A DNA stretch of 8,674 nucleotides, from positions 1-8,674 of the forward strand of contig CALCOR010000201.1 of NCBI GenBank assembly GCA_937897085.1. The letters are read 5' to 3'. Made by a program: the position numbers and the translations under genes. This document shows, one piece after another, positions 1 to 6,642 of this stretch. The stretch comes from an uncultured euryarchaeote. Lineage in GTDB: Archaea > Thermoplasmatota > Poseidoniia > Poseidoniales > Thalassarchaeaceae. Each line of letters begins with the position of its first letter. The first letter of the stretch is position 1. Under the pieces are notes generated by a model. That model worked only from the letters and a program-made list of their open reading frames with translations. It was not told the DNA's origin and did not search any database.

Positions 1-1200
1 AAGCGAGAGACGGACAGCCTGAGTGACCGCGCGCTCGCTGAACTTGAGCGAGATTACAAGGAGTTACGCGAACAGGCACAGCAGCTGCTCACCGATAGGA
101 TGCACCTTGAGAACGAAGTGAATCTGCAGAAGGACAAGATTCGTCGTTTGGATGAGGATATTCGTACGCTGCGCACACCCCCCCACGTTATCGGAAATGT
201 GCAGGATATCATCGACGACGAGCACATCATCGTTCGATCCAGCAACGGAACCGTATTCCTAGTGTCAGTGAACCGGCGCATAGACAAGGATTCGCTGAAA
301 CCTGGCACTAGGGTAGCACTCAATCAGGACACTCTCGCAGTGGTCGAGGTGCTGCAGGATGCCTGGGACCCACTGGTCATGGGAGCCGAGTTGATCGACC
401 GGCCTGATACGACCTTTGCGGACTTGGGTGGTGTCGAAGAGCAGATTGTGATGATCAAGGAGTCCATCGAGTTACCACTCAAAGATCCGGATGCCTTCCT
501 TCGCTTCGGCATCGACCCGCCTAGCGGCGTTCTGCTGGTTGGGCCACCCGGATGTGGAAAGACGATGCTCGCCAAGGCTGTCGCCTCTTCGACGGAGTGT
601 ACGTTCATCCGATTGGTTGCCAGCGAACTCGCGCAGAAGTACATCGGAGAGGGAGGGCGCATGGTGCGCGAACTGTTCGACCTTGCACGGGACCGTACTC
701 CAGCAATAGTGTTCATCGACGAGATCGACGCCATCGGAGCCAAACGTCTGGACACCGCCACCAGCGGAGACAGGGAAGTGCAGCGTACCTTGATGCAACT
801 GCTCGCTGAACTAGACGGGTTCGATGCTCTAGGGGACGTGAAATTGATTGCAGCCACCAACCGTCCGGACATCCTCGATGAGGCTCTGCTCAGGCCTGGG
901 CGCTTCGATCGCATCATCGAGATCCCGATGCCAAACGAAGACGCGCGCAAGGCAATCATCAAGATTCATCTGAAGGGGATGCCTAAGTCAAGGGATGTCA
1001 GCATCAAGGGACTTGTCGAAAAGACCGGGGGTTTCTCGGGTGCCGAATTGAAGGCCATGTGTGTGGAGGCGGGCATGACGGCCATCCGCGCAGGGCGTGA
1101 CAAGGCATCGAAGGCAGATTTCAACACTGCACTTATGGATGTCAAGAAGAAGCGTGACACGGGAACTGCTGGCGAGGCCCCTGACGACCTTTGGTCCTGA
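1..1200 (+). CDS. pan: Proteasome-activating nucleotidase (PAN), 5'-truncated by the window edge
   Basis: Hexameric AAA+ unfoldase that feeds substrates into the 20S proteasome in the cytoplasm. The frame is open from base 1, so an ATG at 100 is internal; 399 residues are visible, against roughly 400-430 in known PANs, so little is missing. Counting from the first visible codon: N-terminal coiled coil about 1-57, ending in a Pro-Pro linker (TPP); OB domain about 58-120; Walker A GPPGCGKT 181-188; aromatic pore loop KYIGEG with Tyr214; Walker B FIDEID with Asp240-Glu241; sensor-1 Asn287 in ATNRPD; arginine fingers in RPGRFDR 298-304; C-terminal lid helices. The protein ends DDLWS, so the HbYX position reads Leu-Trp-Ser, with Trp where Tyr is expected. 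ftcD follows after 59 nt on the same strand. Archaeal Cdc48 and metal-dependent FtsH are alternatives, but a single AAA domain with coiled coil plus OB fits PAN. Confidence 0.95.
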   Translation, partial: KRETDSLSDRALAELERDYKELREQAQQLLTDRMHLENEVNLQKDKIRRLDEDIRTLRTPPHVIGNVQDIIDDEHIIVRSSNGTVFLVSVNRRIDKDSLKPGTRVALNQDTLAVVEVLQDAWDPLVMGAELIDRPDTTFADLGGVEEQIVMIKESIELPLKDPDAFLRFGIDPPSGVLLVGPPGCGKTMLAKAVASSTECTFIRLVASELAQKYIGEGGRMVRELFDLARDRTPAIVFIDEIDAIGAKRLDTATSGDREVQRTLMQLLAELDGFDALGDVKLIAATNRPDILDEALLRPGRFDRIIEIPMPNEDARKAIIKIHLKGMPKSRDVSIKGLVEKTGGFSGAELKAMCVEAGMTAIRAGRDKASKADFNTALMDVKKKRDTGTAGEAPDDLWS

Positions 1201-1259
1201 ACTTGCTGCTGTCACTCACGGCGGAATCATCATCACCACCATCCTTTGGATGTGAGCAC

Positions 1260-2294
1260 ATGACAGGGCCGTTGGTTGAGTGTGTGCCCAATTTCAGTGA
1301 AGGGCGAGATGCCAAGGTCATCTCTGCCATAGGTGATGCCGTCAGCGGGGTTTCTGGAGTTACCCTGCTGGACATCGATTCAGGCGAAGACTTTCACCGC
1401 TCGGTCGTCACCATGGTAGGTACACCTGAAGCCGTCCTTGAAGCCGCCCTCGCGTCCACTTCCGTGGCGCTTGAATCCATCGACATGCGGCAGCATTCAG
1501 GAGAACACGCTCGTATTGGGGCGGTCGACGTGGTCCCATTCATTCCAATCCGTGATGTCACGATGCAAGATTGCGTCCGGCTAGCCGAGGCATTCGATGA
1601 GATCGCTGCAGAACGGTTCGGGATTCCCATCTACCTCTACGCCGAAGCTGCTCGAACCCCTTCAAGGCAACGTCTACCGGATATTCGTCGTGGTGAATAT
1701 GAGGGGTTGGAGCAGAAACTCACAGATCCTGAGTGGGTCCCGGACTTCGGGCCTACTGAATTCAACCCCCGTTCAGGTGCCACAGCGACAGGGGCCCGTT
1801 CACTGTTGATCGCCTACAATGTAAATCTCGACACCGACGACAAAGCAGCGGCGAATCGGATTGCCGGTATATTGCGCACCAGCGGGGTGCTGAGGCGAGA
1901 TGAGGTGGGTGAGAAGATTATCGGTTCGGATGGCAGACCTGAACGGGTTCCAGGCCGGTTCGATGCATTGCAGGCTGCTGGTTGGATGTTCGACGATTCT
2001 ACCGCCCAAGTCTCGATGAACCTTCTGGATCACGGCACCACGGGGTTGCATACGGTCACCGAGGCGATTCGCGAGGAAGCTGAGAAGGTCGGACTCTCAA
2101 TCACGTCCGGCGAACTCGTTGGACTGGCCCCCCTAGATGCGCTGCTCTCGGCGGGCAGGTTCTATCATGCTGAGGTGGACTCCGCCAGCGAGGCCGATCT
2201 CGTGCAGGCTGCCGTCTCCGGACTTGGGCTCGACATCCTCGAACCCTTCGATACCGGTGCCCGTGTAATCGAATGGGCTGCGGAGGGAGCATGA
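1260..2294 (+). CDS. ftcD: Glutamate formimidoyltransferase
   Basis: Transfers the formimino group of N-formimino-L-glutamate to tetrahydrofolate, giving glutamate and 5-formimino-tetrahydrofolate, the one-carbon step of histidine breakdown. The 344-residue protein follows the transferase half of mammalian FTCD closely: VECVPNFSEG at residues 6-15, a SGEHARIGAVDV segment whose His83 matches the catalytic His82 of mammalian FTCD, YLYAEAAR, DFGP, GATATGAR, a QVSMNLLD segment and a C-terminal LVGL. The ATG at 1260 is chosen because it puts the conserved VECVPNFSEG at the usual distance from the N terminus; a TTG at 1191 would add 23 unconserved residues and overlap pan. The upstream ribosome binding site is weak (GTGAG, close to the ATG). 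The stop codon overlaps the start of the cyclodeaminase gene, so the two are almost certainly co-transcribed. It is a stand-alone protein, unlike the animal fusion. Confidence 0.95.
   Translation: MTGPLVECVPNFSEGRDAKVISAIGDAVSGVSGVTLLDIDSGEDFHRSVVTMVGTPEAVLEAALASTSVALESIDMRQHSGEHARIGAVDVVPFIPIRDVTMQDCVRLAEAFDEIAAERFGIPIYLYAEAARTPSRQRLPDIRRGEYEGLEQKLTDPEWVPDFGPTEFNPRSGATATGARSLLIAYNVNLDTDDKAAANRIAGILRTSGVLRRDEVGEKIIGSDGRPERVPGRFDALQAAGWMFDDSTAQVSMNLLDHGTTGLHTVTEAIREEAEKVGLSITSGELVGLAPLDALLSAGRFYHAEVDSASEADLVQAAVSGLGLDILEPFDTGARVIEWAAEGA
2282..2287 (+). promoter_or_regulatory. Shine-Dalgarno GGAGGG for the cyclodeaminase gene
   Basis: GGAGGG lies inside the last codons of ftcD. It is 3 nt before the ATG at 2291 and 6 nt before the adjacent in-frame ATG at 2294. 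The longer spacing favours 2294 as the working start. This is one of the few strong ribosome binding sites in the window, as expected for an internal operon gene. Confidence 0.6.
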
Positions 2295-2926
2295 TGACGG
2301 ATTACGGTGACATGAGCCTCGATGACTATCGAGATGCACTTGCTTCATCTGATCCCACCCCTGGAGGCGGCACGGCTGCTGCTGTAGCCCTCTCGCAGGC
2401 AGCAGCCCTGACTTGTATGGTCGCTGACCTTACTCTCGGTAGTGAGAGGTGGCAGGATGGCTGGCTTGGGGCTCAAGCGGCCAAGGATGTGGCAACACCT
2501 CTGCTGGCGCGTGGTCACGAACTGGCAGGCGAGGATGCTGCTGCATTCGATGCCGTGATGGCAGCATTCCGTCTGCCCAAGGATTCTGATGACGAACAGG
2601 TGAGGCGGCGCGCAGAGATTCGAGATGCGACCCTCGGTGCTGCTGAGGTGCCTCTGAAAACGGCCCAAGAAGCGCTCTCATTGCTCAACACCTTGCCTGA
2701 ACTCTCCCGCAGCGGTAACTCGAACGCTGTGACAGACGTAGGGGTCGCCGGTCTGTTAGCCAGTGCCGCATGCAAAGGTGCGCTGTTCAATGTCGAGATC
2801 AATGCCAAATCGCTTCCTGATGAACTCGCTACCATCCTGCTTGAGGAGTTGGATGGCCTGCGTGGTTCCGCCAAGCAAATATCTCGAGAACTGATGGATT
2901 CTGTTAACAGTAGAATCAACGACTGA
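2294..2926 (+). CDS. fchA: Formimidoyltetrahydrofolate cyclodeaminase (FTCD_C / FchA family)
   Basis: Converts 5-formimino-tetrahydrofolate to 5,10-methenyl-tetrahydrofolate with release of ammonia. The 210-residue protein matches the C-terminal half of mammalian FTCD: an N-terminal PTPGGGTAAA segment (the APGGGS region), an EDAAAF segment followed by RLPKD that corresponds to the Asp-Ala-x-Ala-Phe active-site region of the family, VPL, RSGN, and a late FNVEIN segment. It is predicted all-helical with no signal peptide. Two consecutive ATGs (2291 and 2294) overlap the ftcD stop; 2294 has better ribosome-binding-site spacing, and an ATG at 2273 would overlap ftcD further with unconserved residues. 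The gene order copies the domain order of the animal bifunctional enzyme. Stand-alone members of this family include methenyl-tetrahydrofolate cyclohydrolases, so cyclohydrolase activity is an alternative, but the ftcD neighbour argues for the cyclodeaminase. Confidence 0.9.
   Translation: MTDYGDMSLDDYRDALASSDPTPGGGTAAAVALSQAAALTCMVADLTLGSERWQDGWLGAQAAKDVATPLLARGHELAGEDAAAFDAVMAAFRLPKDSDDEQVRRRAEIRDATLGAAEVPLKTAQEALSLLNTLPELSRSGNSNAVTDVGVAGLLASAACKGALFNVEINAKSLPDELATILLEELDGLRGSAKQISRELMDSVNSRIND
2897..2917 (+). repeat. Inverted repeat at the 3' end of the cyclodeaminase gene
   Basis: GATTCT at 2897-2902 and AGAATC at 2912-2917 are exact inverted copies around a 9-nt centre that contains GTTAAC; the nested 10-mer CTGTTAACAG at 2901-2910 is itself a perfect palindrome. 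It lies in the last codons of the cyclodeaminase gene, about 110 nt before hutU. No T-run follows, so it is not an evident terminator. It may be chance within coding sequence. Confidence 0.35.
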
Positions 2927-3029
2927 TGTCTAGCCCACAGTCGCTTCATCACCCCGGTTCATGACGACCGAGCAGGTATCACTACCCCCATGAGAATGCT
3001 CAAGGCGGTGACGCCAGCGTTCCGTTCCA
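2927..3029 (+). other. 103-nt gap before hutU, no clear promoter
   Basis: No convincing TATA box is seen 25-30 nt before the hutU ATG. A GGTGA at 3007-3011 matches the archaeal anti-Shine-Dalgarno but lies 18 nt before the ATG, in the loop of a small GGCG/CGCC stem (3004-3015). Two overlapping mini-frames (10 and 15 codons, at 2961-2993 and 2990-3037) run into the hutU start; neither contains a histidine codon, so they do not look like an attenuation leader. Confidence 0.4.
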
Positions 3030-5054
3030 ATGGATGACTCATGGGATGCTCTGAGAGCACACATCGGTGAGGGTATTCCCGACATTCCGCCAACCACGCC
3101 TCCCCTCGACGATTCTGTCGAACACGCACCAGCTCGCCGGCAGGTGTTGACCGACTCAGAGAAGCGACTTGCATTGCACAATGCATTGCGCTACTTCCCC
3201 GCATCCACGCACGAACTCCTCGCATCTGAGTTCGCAGACGAGTTGCGTACCCTTGGGCGCATCTACATGCTCCGGTTCCGTCCAACCGAGTACGAGATGC
3301 GCGCGCACCCTATTGATGCGTATCCGGCACAGAGTCGCGACGCCGCGGCGATAATGCTGATGATCCAGAACAACCTCGATCCAGATGTCGCCCAGTTCCC
3401 GCATGAGTTGATCACTTACGGAGGCAATGGCTCCGTGTTCCAGAACTGGGCTCAGTACCGATTGACTATGAGATACCTGACCCAGATGACAGATTCCCAG
3501 ACCTTGGTAATCTACTCCGGACACCCGCTCGGCCTGTTCCCCTCGCACCCCACATCACCGCGGGTGGTTGTGACCAACGGATTGGTCATTCCAAACCATT
3601 CATCCCAAGGGGATTATGAGCGATTCAACGCGCTCGGGGTGTCGCAATACGGTCAGATGACTGCTGGATCATACATGTATATCGGTCCGCAGGGAATCGT
3701 TCACGGCACCACAATCACACTCCTCAACGCTGCGCGGCTATATCTCGGCCTCACTTCATCCGATGGACTGGCCGGAGTCACCTTCGTCACCTCCGGGTTG
3801 GGTGGAATGTCCGGTGCACAGGCGAAGGCAGCTGTGATCTCCGGCGCGGCGTGCCTCATCGCAGAAGTGAATCCAGCCGCTGTGGACAAACGGCATTCGC
3901 AGGGCTGGCTTGAACAGGTGAGTGAGGATGTGGATGATGCGATTGACCGGCTGTTGAAGGCCAGGGATTCGGGAGATGCCACATCGATTGGGTACGTTGG
4001 TAACATCGTCGACTTGTGGGAGAGATTACAGGAACGTGATGTCAGGATAGCACTCGGTTCTGACCAGACCAGTCTGCACAATCCGTTTCAGGGCGGGTAC
4101 TTCCCGGTGGGCATCGGATTCGATGATGCCAAGCGGATGATGGTCGAAGATCCAGACAGATTCGCCGATGAGGTGCGACGGAGCCTCAAGCGGCAGGTGA
4201 ACGCAATCAACTCCTTGTGTGACAAGGGGATGCATTTCTGGGACTACGGCAACGCCTTCCTGCTGGAAGCTGACCGGGCGGGAGGGGATGTTCGCGCAGA
4301 TGGTGGAGGCTTCCGCCACCCCTCCTACGTGGAGGACATAATGGGGCCGATGTGCTTCGATTTCGGATTCGGGCCATTCCGCTGGGTCTGTTGTTCTGGA
4401 GTGCCAGGTGATCTAGAGGTCACCGATAACATCGCAGCCGAGGTGCTCGAGTCTCGGGCAGCCTCAGCAACGCCAGAAACCCAGCAGCAACTGCTGGACA
4501 ACATGCGTTGGATACGTGAGGCTGCCTCCAATGACCTCGTCGTCGGTTCTCAGGCTCGTATCCTCTATGCAGACGGCCCCGGCAGACGAGCAATCGCCAG
4601 CGCGTTCAACGCCGCTGTCAAGGATGGTCGGTTAGCGGGCCCGATCGTGCTCGGGCGGGACCACCATGATGTCGGCGGAACCGATTCACCTTATCGAGAG
4701 ACGGCGAACATCCAGGACGGTTCGATGTTCACTGCAGACATGGCGATTCACAACTTCGTCGGGGACGCATTCCGTGGCGCGACATGGGTAAGCCTGCACA
4801 ACGGCGGTGGTGTAGGATGGGGAGAGGTCATCAACGGTGGTTTCGGCCTGGTTCTGGATGGTTCGGAGGAAGCCGACGGGCGTCTGCACTCGATGCTGGC
4901 ATGGGATGTCAACAACGGCATCGCTCGCAGGGCATGGGCGAGGAACGAAGGAGCGGAGTTCACCGCCCGCCAAGCCATGGGGGAGGACTCGGATGTGTCC
5001 ATCACTCTACCCCATCATGCTGACGATGAACTGGTAGAGCGAGCATTCGAGTGA
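3030..5054 (+). CDS. hutU: Urocanate hydratase, long (animal UROC1-like) form
   Basis: Adds water to urocanate to give 4-imidazolone-5-propionate, using tightly bound NAD+ as an electrophile; cytoplasmic. The protein has 674 residues, close to vertebrate UROC1 (about 676) and longer than typical bacterial HutU (about 555). Visible blocks: an N-terminal segment ALHNALRYFP that bacterial HutU lacks; NNLDPDVAQFP; YGGNG; YSGHPLG; YGQMTAGSYMYIGPQG starting at residue 207; NAD-binding GLGGMSGAQ 256-264; SDQTS; FWDYGNAFLLE; GFGPFRW; VGSQARILY 505-513; RDHHDV; and HNGGGVGWG ending at 598. The bacterial signature FQGLPARICW is replaced by VGSQARILY. Aligned backward from GPFRW without gaps, Pseudomonas putida Cys410 corresponds to Asp444, with Cys442 two residues before. 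The ATG at 3030 is the first possible start, as an in-frame TGA lies at 3009. No good ribosome binding site is seen. Confidence 0.95.
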   Translation: MDDSWDALRAHIGEGIPDIPPTTPPLDDSVEHAPARRQVLTDSEKRLALHNALRYFPASTHELLASEFADELRTLGRIYMLRFRPTEYEMRAHPIDAYPAQSRDAAAIMLMIQNNLDPDVAQFPHELITYGGNGSVFQNWAQYRLTMRYLTQMTDSQTLVIYSGHPLGLFPSHPTSPRVVVTNGLVIPNHSSQGDYERFNALGVSQYGQMTAGSYMYIGPQGIVHGTTITLLNAARLYLGLTSSDGLAGVTFVTSGLGGMSGAQAKAAVISGAACLIAEVNPAAVDKRHSQGWLEQVSEDVDDAIDRLLKARDSGDATSIGYVGNIVDLWERLQERDVRIALGSDQTSLHNPFQGGYFPVGIGFDDAKRMMVEDPDRFADEVRRSLKRQVNAINSLCDKGMHFWDYGNAFLLEADRAGGDVRADGGGFRHPSYVEDIMGPMCFDFGFGPFRWVCCSGVPGDLEVTDNIAAEVLESRAASATPETQQQLLDNMRWIREAASNDLVVGSQARILYADGPGRRAIASAFNAAVKDGRLAGPIVLGRDHHDVGGTDSPYRETANIQDGSMFTADMAIHNFVGDAFRGATWVSLHNGGGVGWGEVINGGFGLVLDGSEEADGRLHSMLAWDVNNGIARRAWARNEGAEFTARQAMGEDSDVSITLPHHADDELVERAFE

Positions 5055-5058
5055 CACT

Positions 5059-5076
5059 GAGGGTCCATGGACCCTC
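5059..5076 (+). repeat. 18-bp perfect palindrome between hutU and hutH
   Basis: GAGGGTCCATGGACCCTC equals its own reverse complement over all 18 bases. It begins 4 nt after the hutU stop and ends about 18 nt before the hutH TATA-like box. As DNA it has the size and symmetry of a dimeric regulator's operator; as RNA it could fold as a 7-bp stem with a CATG loop. No T-run follows, which speaks against a terminator. The operator role is inference. Confidence 0.6.
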
Positions 5077-5093
5077 GATTCTGTCAATCAGCG

Positions 5094-5099
5094 TTATAT
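5094..5099 (+). promoter_or_regulatory. TATA-like box for hutH, spaced for a leaderless transcript
   Basis: TTATAT in an otherwise less AT-rich gap, centred about 26 nt before the hutH ATG at 5122. Archaeal TATA boxes sit about 26 nt before the transcription start, so transcription would begin at or next to the A of the start codon. The lack of a strong Shine-Dalgarno before hutH agrees with this. A purine-rich BRE directly upstream is not clear. Confidence 0.5.
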
Positions 5100-5121
5100 C
5101 TCAATTTCAGGTCGGGGATGC

Positions 5122-6642
5122 ATGACTCTCGAACTGGATGGCTCAAACCTGTCCATCGACGGTTTGGAATCAGTGGCCCGAAGTGGGGAGCAGGTATCGG
5201 TGAGTGATGCGTCTTGGGATCGTATCCGCGCCTGCCGGGAGATGATCCAACAGAAGATAGATGCCCACGAAGTGATGTATGGTGTCACCACAGGAATCGG
5301 AGAGTTCAGCGAAGTGGTGCTCACTTCCGATCAGGTGCGAGAGTTCCAGCGATATCTCGTCTATTCGCATGCTGCAGGAATCGGCGATGCGATGCCTGCG
5401 GAAGTGGTTCGCGGGGCCATGGCTGGTCGCATCAATGTCCACTGTCACGGGAATTCAGCGGGTAGGGCGGAACTGACTCAACAATTGATCGAGATGCTCA
5501 ACCGCGGGGTGACGCCGATCGTCGCCGCCAAAGGTTCTGTGGGTGCATGTGGGGACCTCGCGCCTATGTCTCAGGTCGCAATGGCCATGATGGGTGAGGG
5601 CGAAGCATGGCATGATGGGGAGCGGCTACCTGCTGCAGAGGCACTCGAGGCTACGGGACTGTCCCCTATCGAGTTACAGGCACGTGATGGGTTGGCGATC
5701 ATCAACGGCAGTAACATGCTGACGGCCATGGCAGGACTCACTCTGTGCGATGCTACACGTTGGTTACGCCTGCACGACATAGCCACGGCCATGACTCTAG
5801 AGGCGCTGAACGTGAACATGCTACCCTATGATGCCCGACTGCATGAGTTGCGTGGCTTCACTGGCTCGCAGAAAGTGGCGTCTAACATTCGGCGTCTGAC
5901 CGAGGGTTCACACATTCTTGCTCAGGACGGCAAGAAAGTGCAAGACGCCTATTCACTGCGCTCTACCCCGCAGGTCATCGGAAGTTTGCGCGACGCAGTC
6001 GACTATGCCTGTTCACAGGTTGAAATCGAACTGAACGGTGTCGGGGATAACCCCGTGTTCCTAGTAGATGAGCAACGGGTGATCACCGGGGCGAACTTCC
6101 AAGGAACACCAGTTTCGCTCCCAATGGAGATGGTCGGCACGGGACTTTCGATGGGTGCAGTACTCTCCGAACGCCGCCTGAACCGAATGACAAATCCAGC
6201 TCTGTCCGGGGGCCTCCCGCCATTCCTGACAGAGCACGCCGGAATGCATTCAGGACTGATGGTCGCTCAGTACACTGCTTGTGCGCTGATCGCTGAAACT
6301 CGCATACTAGCTCATCCCGCAGCCAACCAGAGCATCCCGGCAGCAGCTGACCAGGAGGATTTCGTCAGCATGGGATTGACGACCACTCAGAAGACACGGC
6401 AGATCATGGAGAACTGCTTCGCCGTACTGGCCATAGAGATGGTTGCCGGTGCCCAAGCGCTCGATATCCGTGGCGGGGAGCCGGGGGCCGGGGTTGCCGC
6501 CGCGCATGGTGTGATTCGAGAGCACATTGACCATCTCGATGAAGATCGACCACTCTACCCCGACAATGATGCGATGGTGGCGTTGCTCGAGTCGGGGGAA
6601 TTGCTGGAAGTGGTAGAGGACGCCATAGGAGTCCTCGATTAG
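5122..6642 (+). CDS. hutH: Histidine ammonia-lyase with Ala-Cys-Gly at the MIO site
   Basis: Eliminates ammonia from L-histidine to give trans-urocanate, the first step of the pathway; family enzymes are homotetramers with an autocatalytic MIO group made from Ala-Ser-Gly. The protein has 506 residues, normal for HAL, and numbering runs in register with Pseudomonas putida HAL early on: Tyr53 in YGVTTGIG, His83 in YSHAAG, Asn195 in IING. The MIO triad reads Ala142-Cys143-Gly144 (codons gca tgt ggg, within GSVGACGDLAP), with Cys where Ser is expected. Also present: KVQDAYSLR with Arg280, GANFQGTP 323-330 (HALs usually have NFHG; NFQG is seen in plant PALs), and QEDFVSM with Glu412 matching the Glu that contacts the histidine side chain. 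That Glu, the SHAAG motif and the hutU neighbour favour histidine as substrate over phenylalanine, tyrosine or an aminomutase role. The gene probably has its own promoter. Confidence 0.93.
   Translation: MTLELDGSNLSIDGLESVARSGEQVSVSDASWDRIRACREMIQQKIDAHEVMYGVTTGIGEFSEVVLTSDQVREFQRYLVYSHAAGIGDAMPAEVVRGAMAGRINVHCHGNSAGRAELTQQLIEMLNRGVTPIVAAKGSVGACGDLAPMSQVAMAMMGEGEAWHDGERLPAAEALEATGLSPIELQARDGLAIINGSNMLTAMAGLTLCDATRWLRLHDIATAMTLEALNVNMLPYDARLHELRGFTGSQKVASNIRRLTEGSHILAQDGKKVQDAYSLRSTPQVIGSLRDAVDYACSQVEIELNGVGDNPVFLVDEQRVITGANFQGTPVSLPMEMVGTGLSMGAVLSERRLNRMTNPALSGGLPPFLTEHAGMHSGLMVAQYTACALIAETRILAHPAANQSIPAAADQEDFVSMGLTTTQKTRQIMENCFAVLAIEMVAGAQALDIRGGEPGAGVAAAHGVIREHIDHLDEDRPLYPDNDAMVALLESGELLEVVEDAIGVLD

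Noticed and set aside
324..962. 212-codon minus-strand open frame opposite pan
   Set aside because: It is a shadow of the pan coding frame: serine/arginine-rich, no recognisable domain, and the opposite strand carries all AAA+ motifs.
1191..1259. Upstream TTG start for ftcD at 1191
   Set aside because: It would add 23 unconserved residues and overlap pan, while ATG 1260 places VECVPNFSEG at the family's normal distance from the N terminus.
3007..3011. GGTGA as the hutU ribosome binding site
   Set aside because: It is 18 nt before the ATG, too far for normal use, and no closer in-frame start exists; looping by the 4-bp stem around it is too weak a basis.
2961..3037. Two overlapping mini-frames (10 and 15 codons) before hutU as possible leader peptides
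   Set aside because: No histidine codons, no ribosome binding sites, and the length is expected by chance.
5059..5076. Palindrome as an intrinsic terminator of hutU
   Set aside because: No T-run follows and a TATA-like box lies shortly downstream; an operator or chance is more likely.
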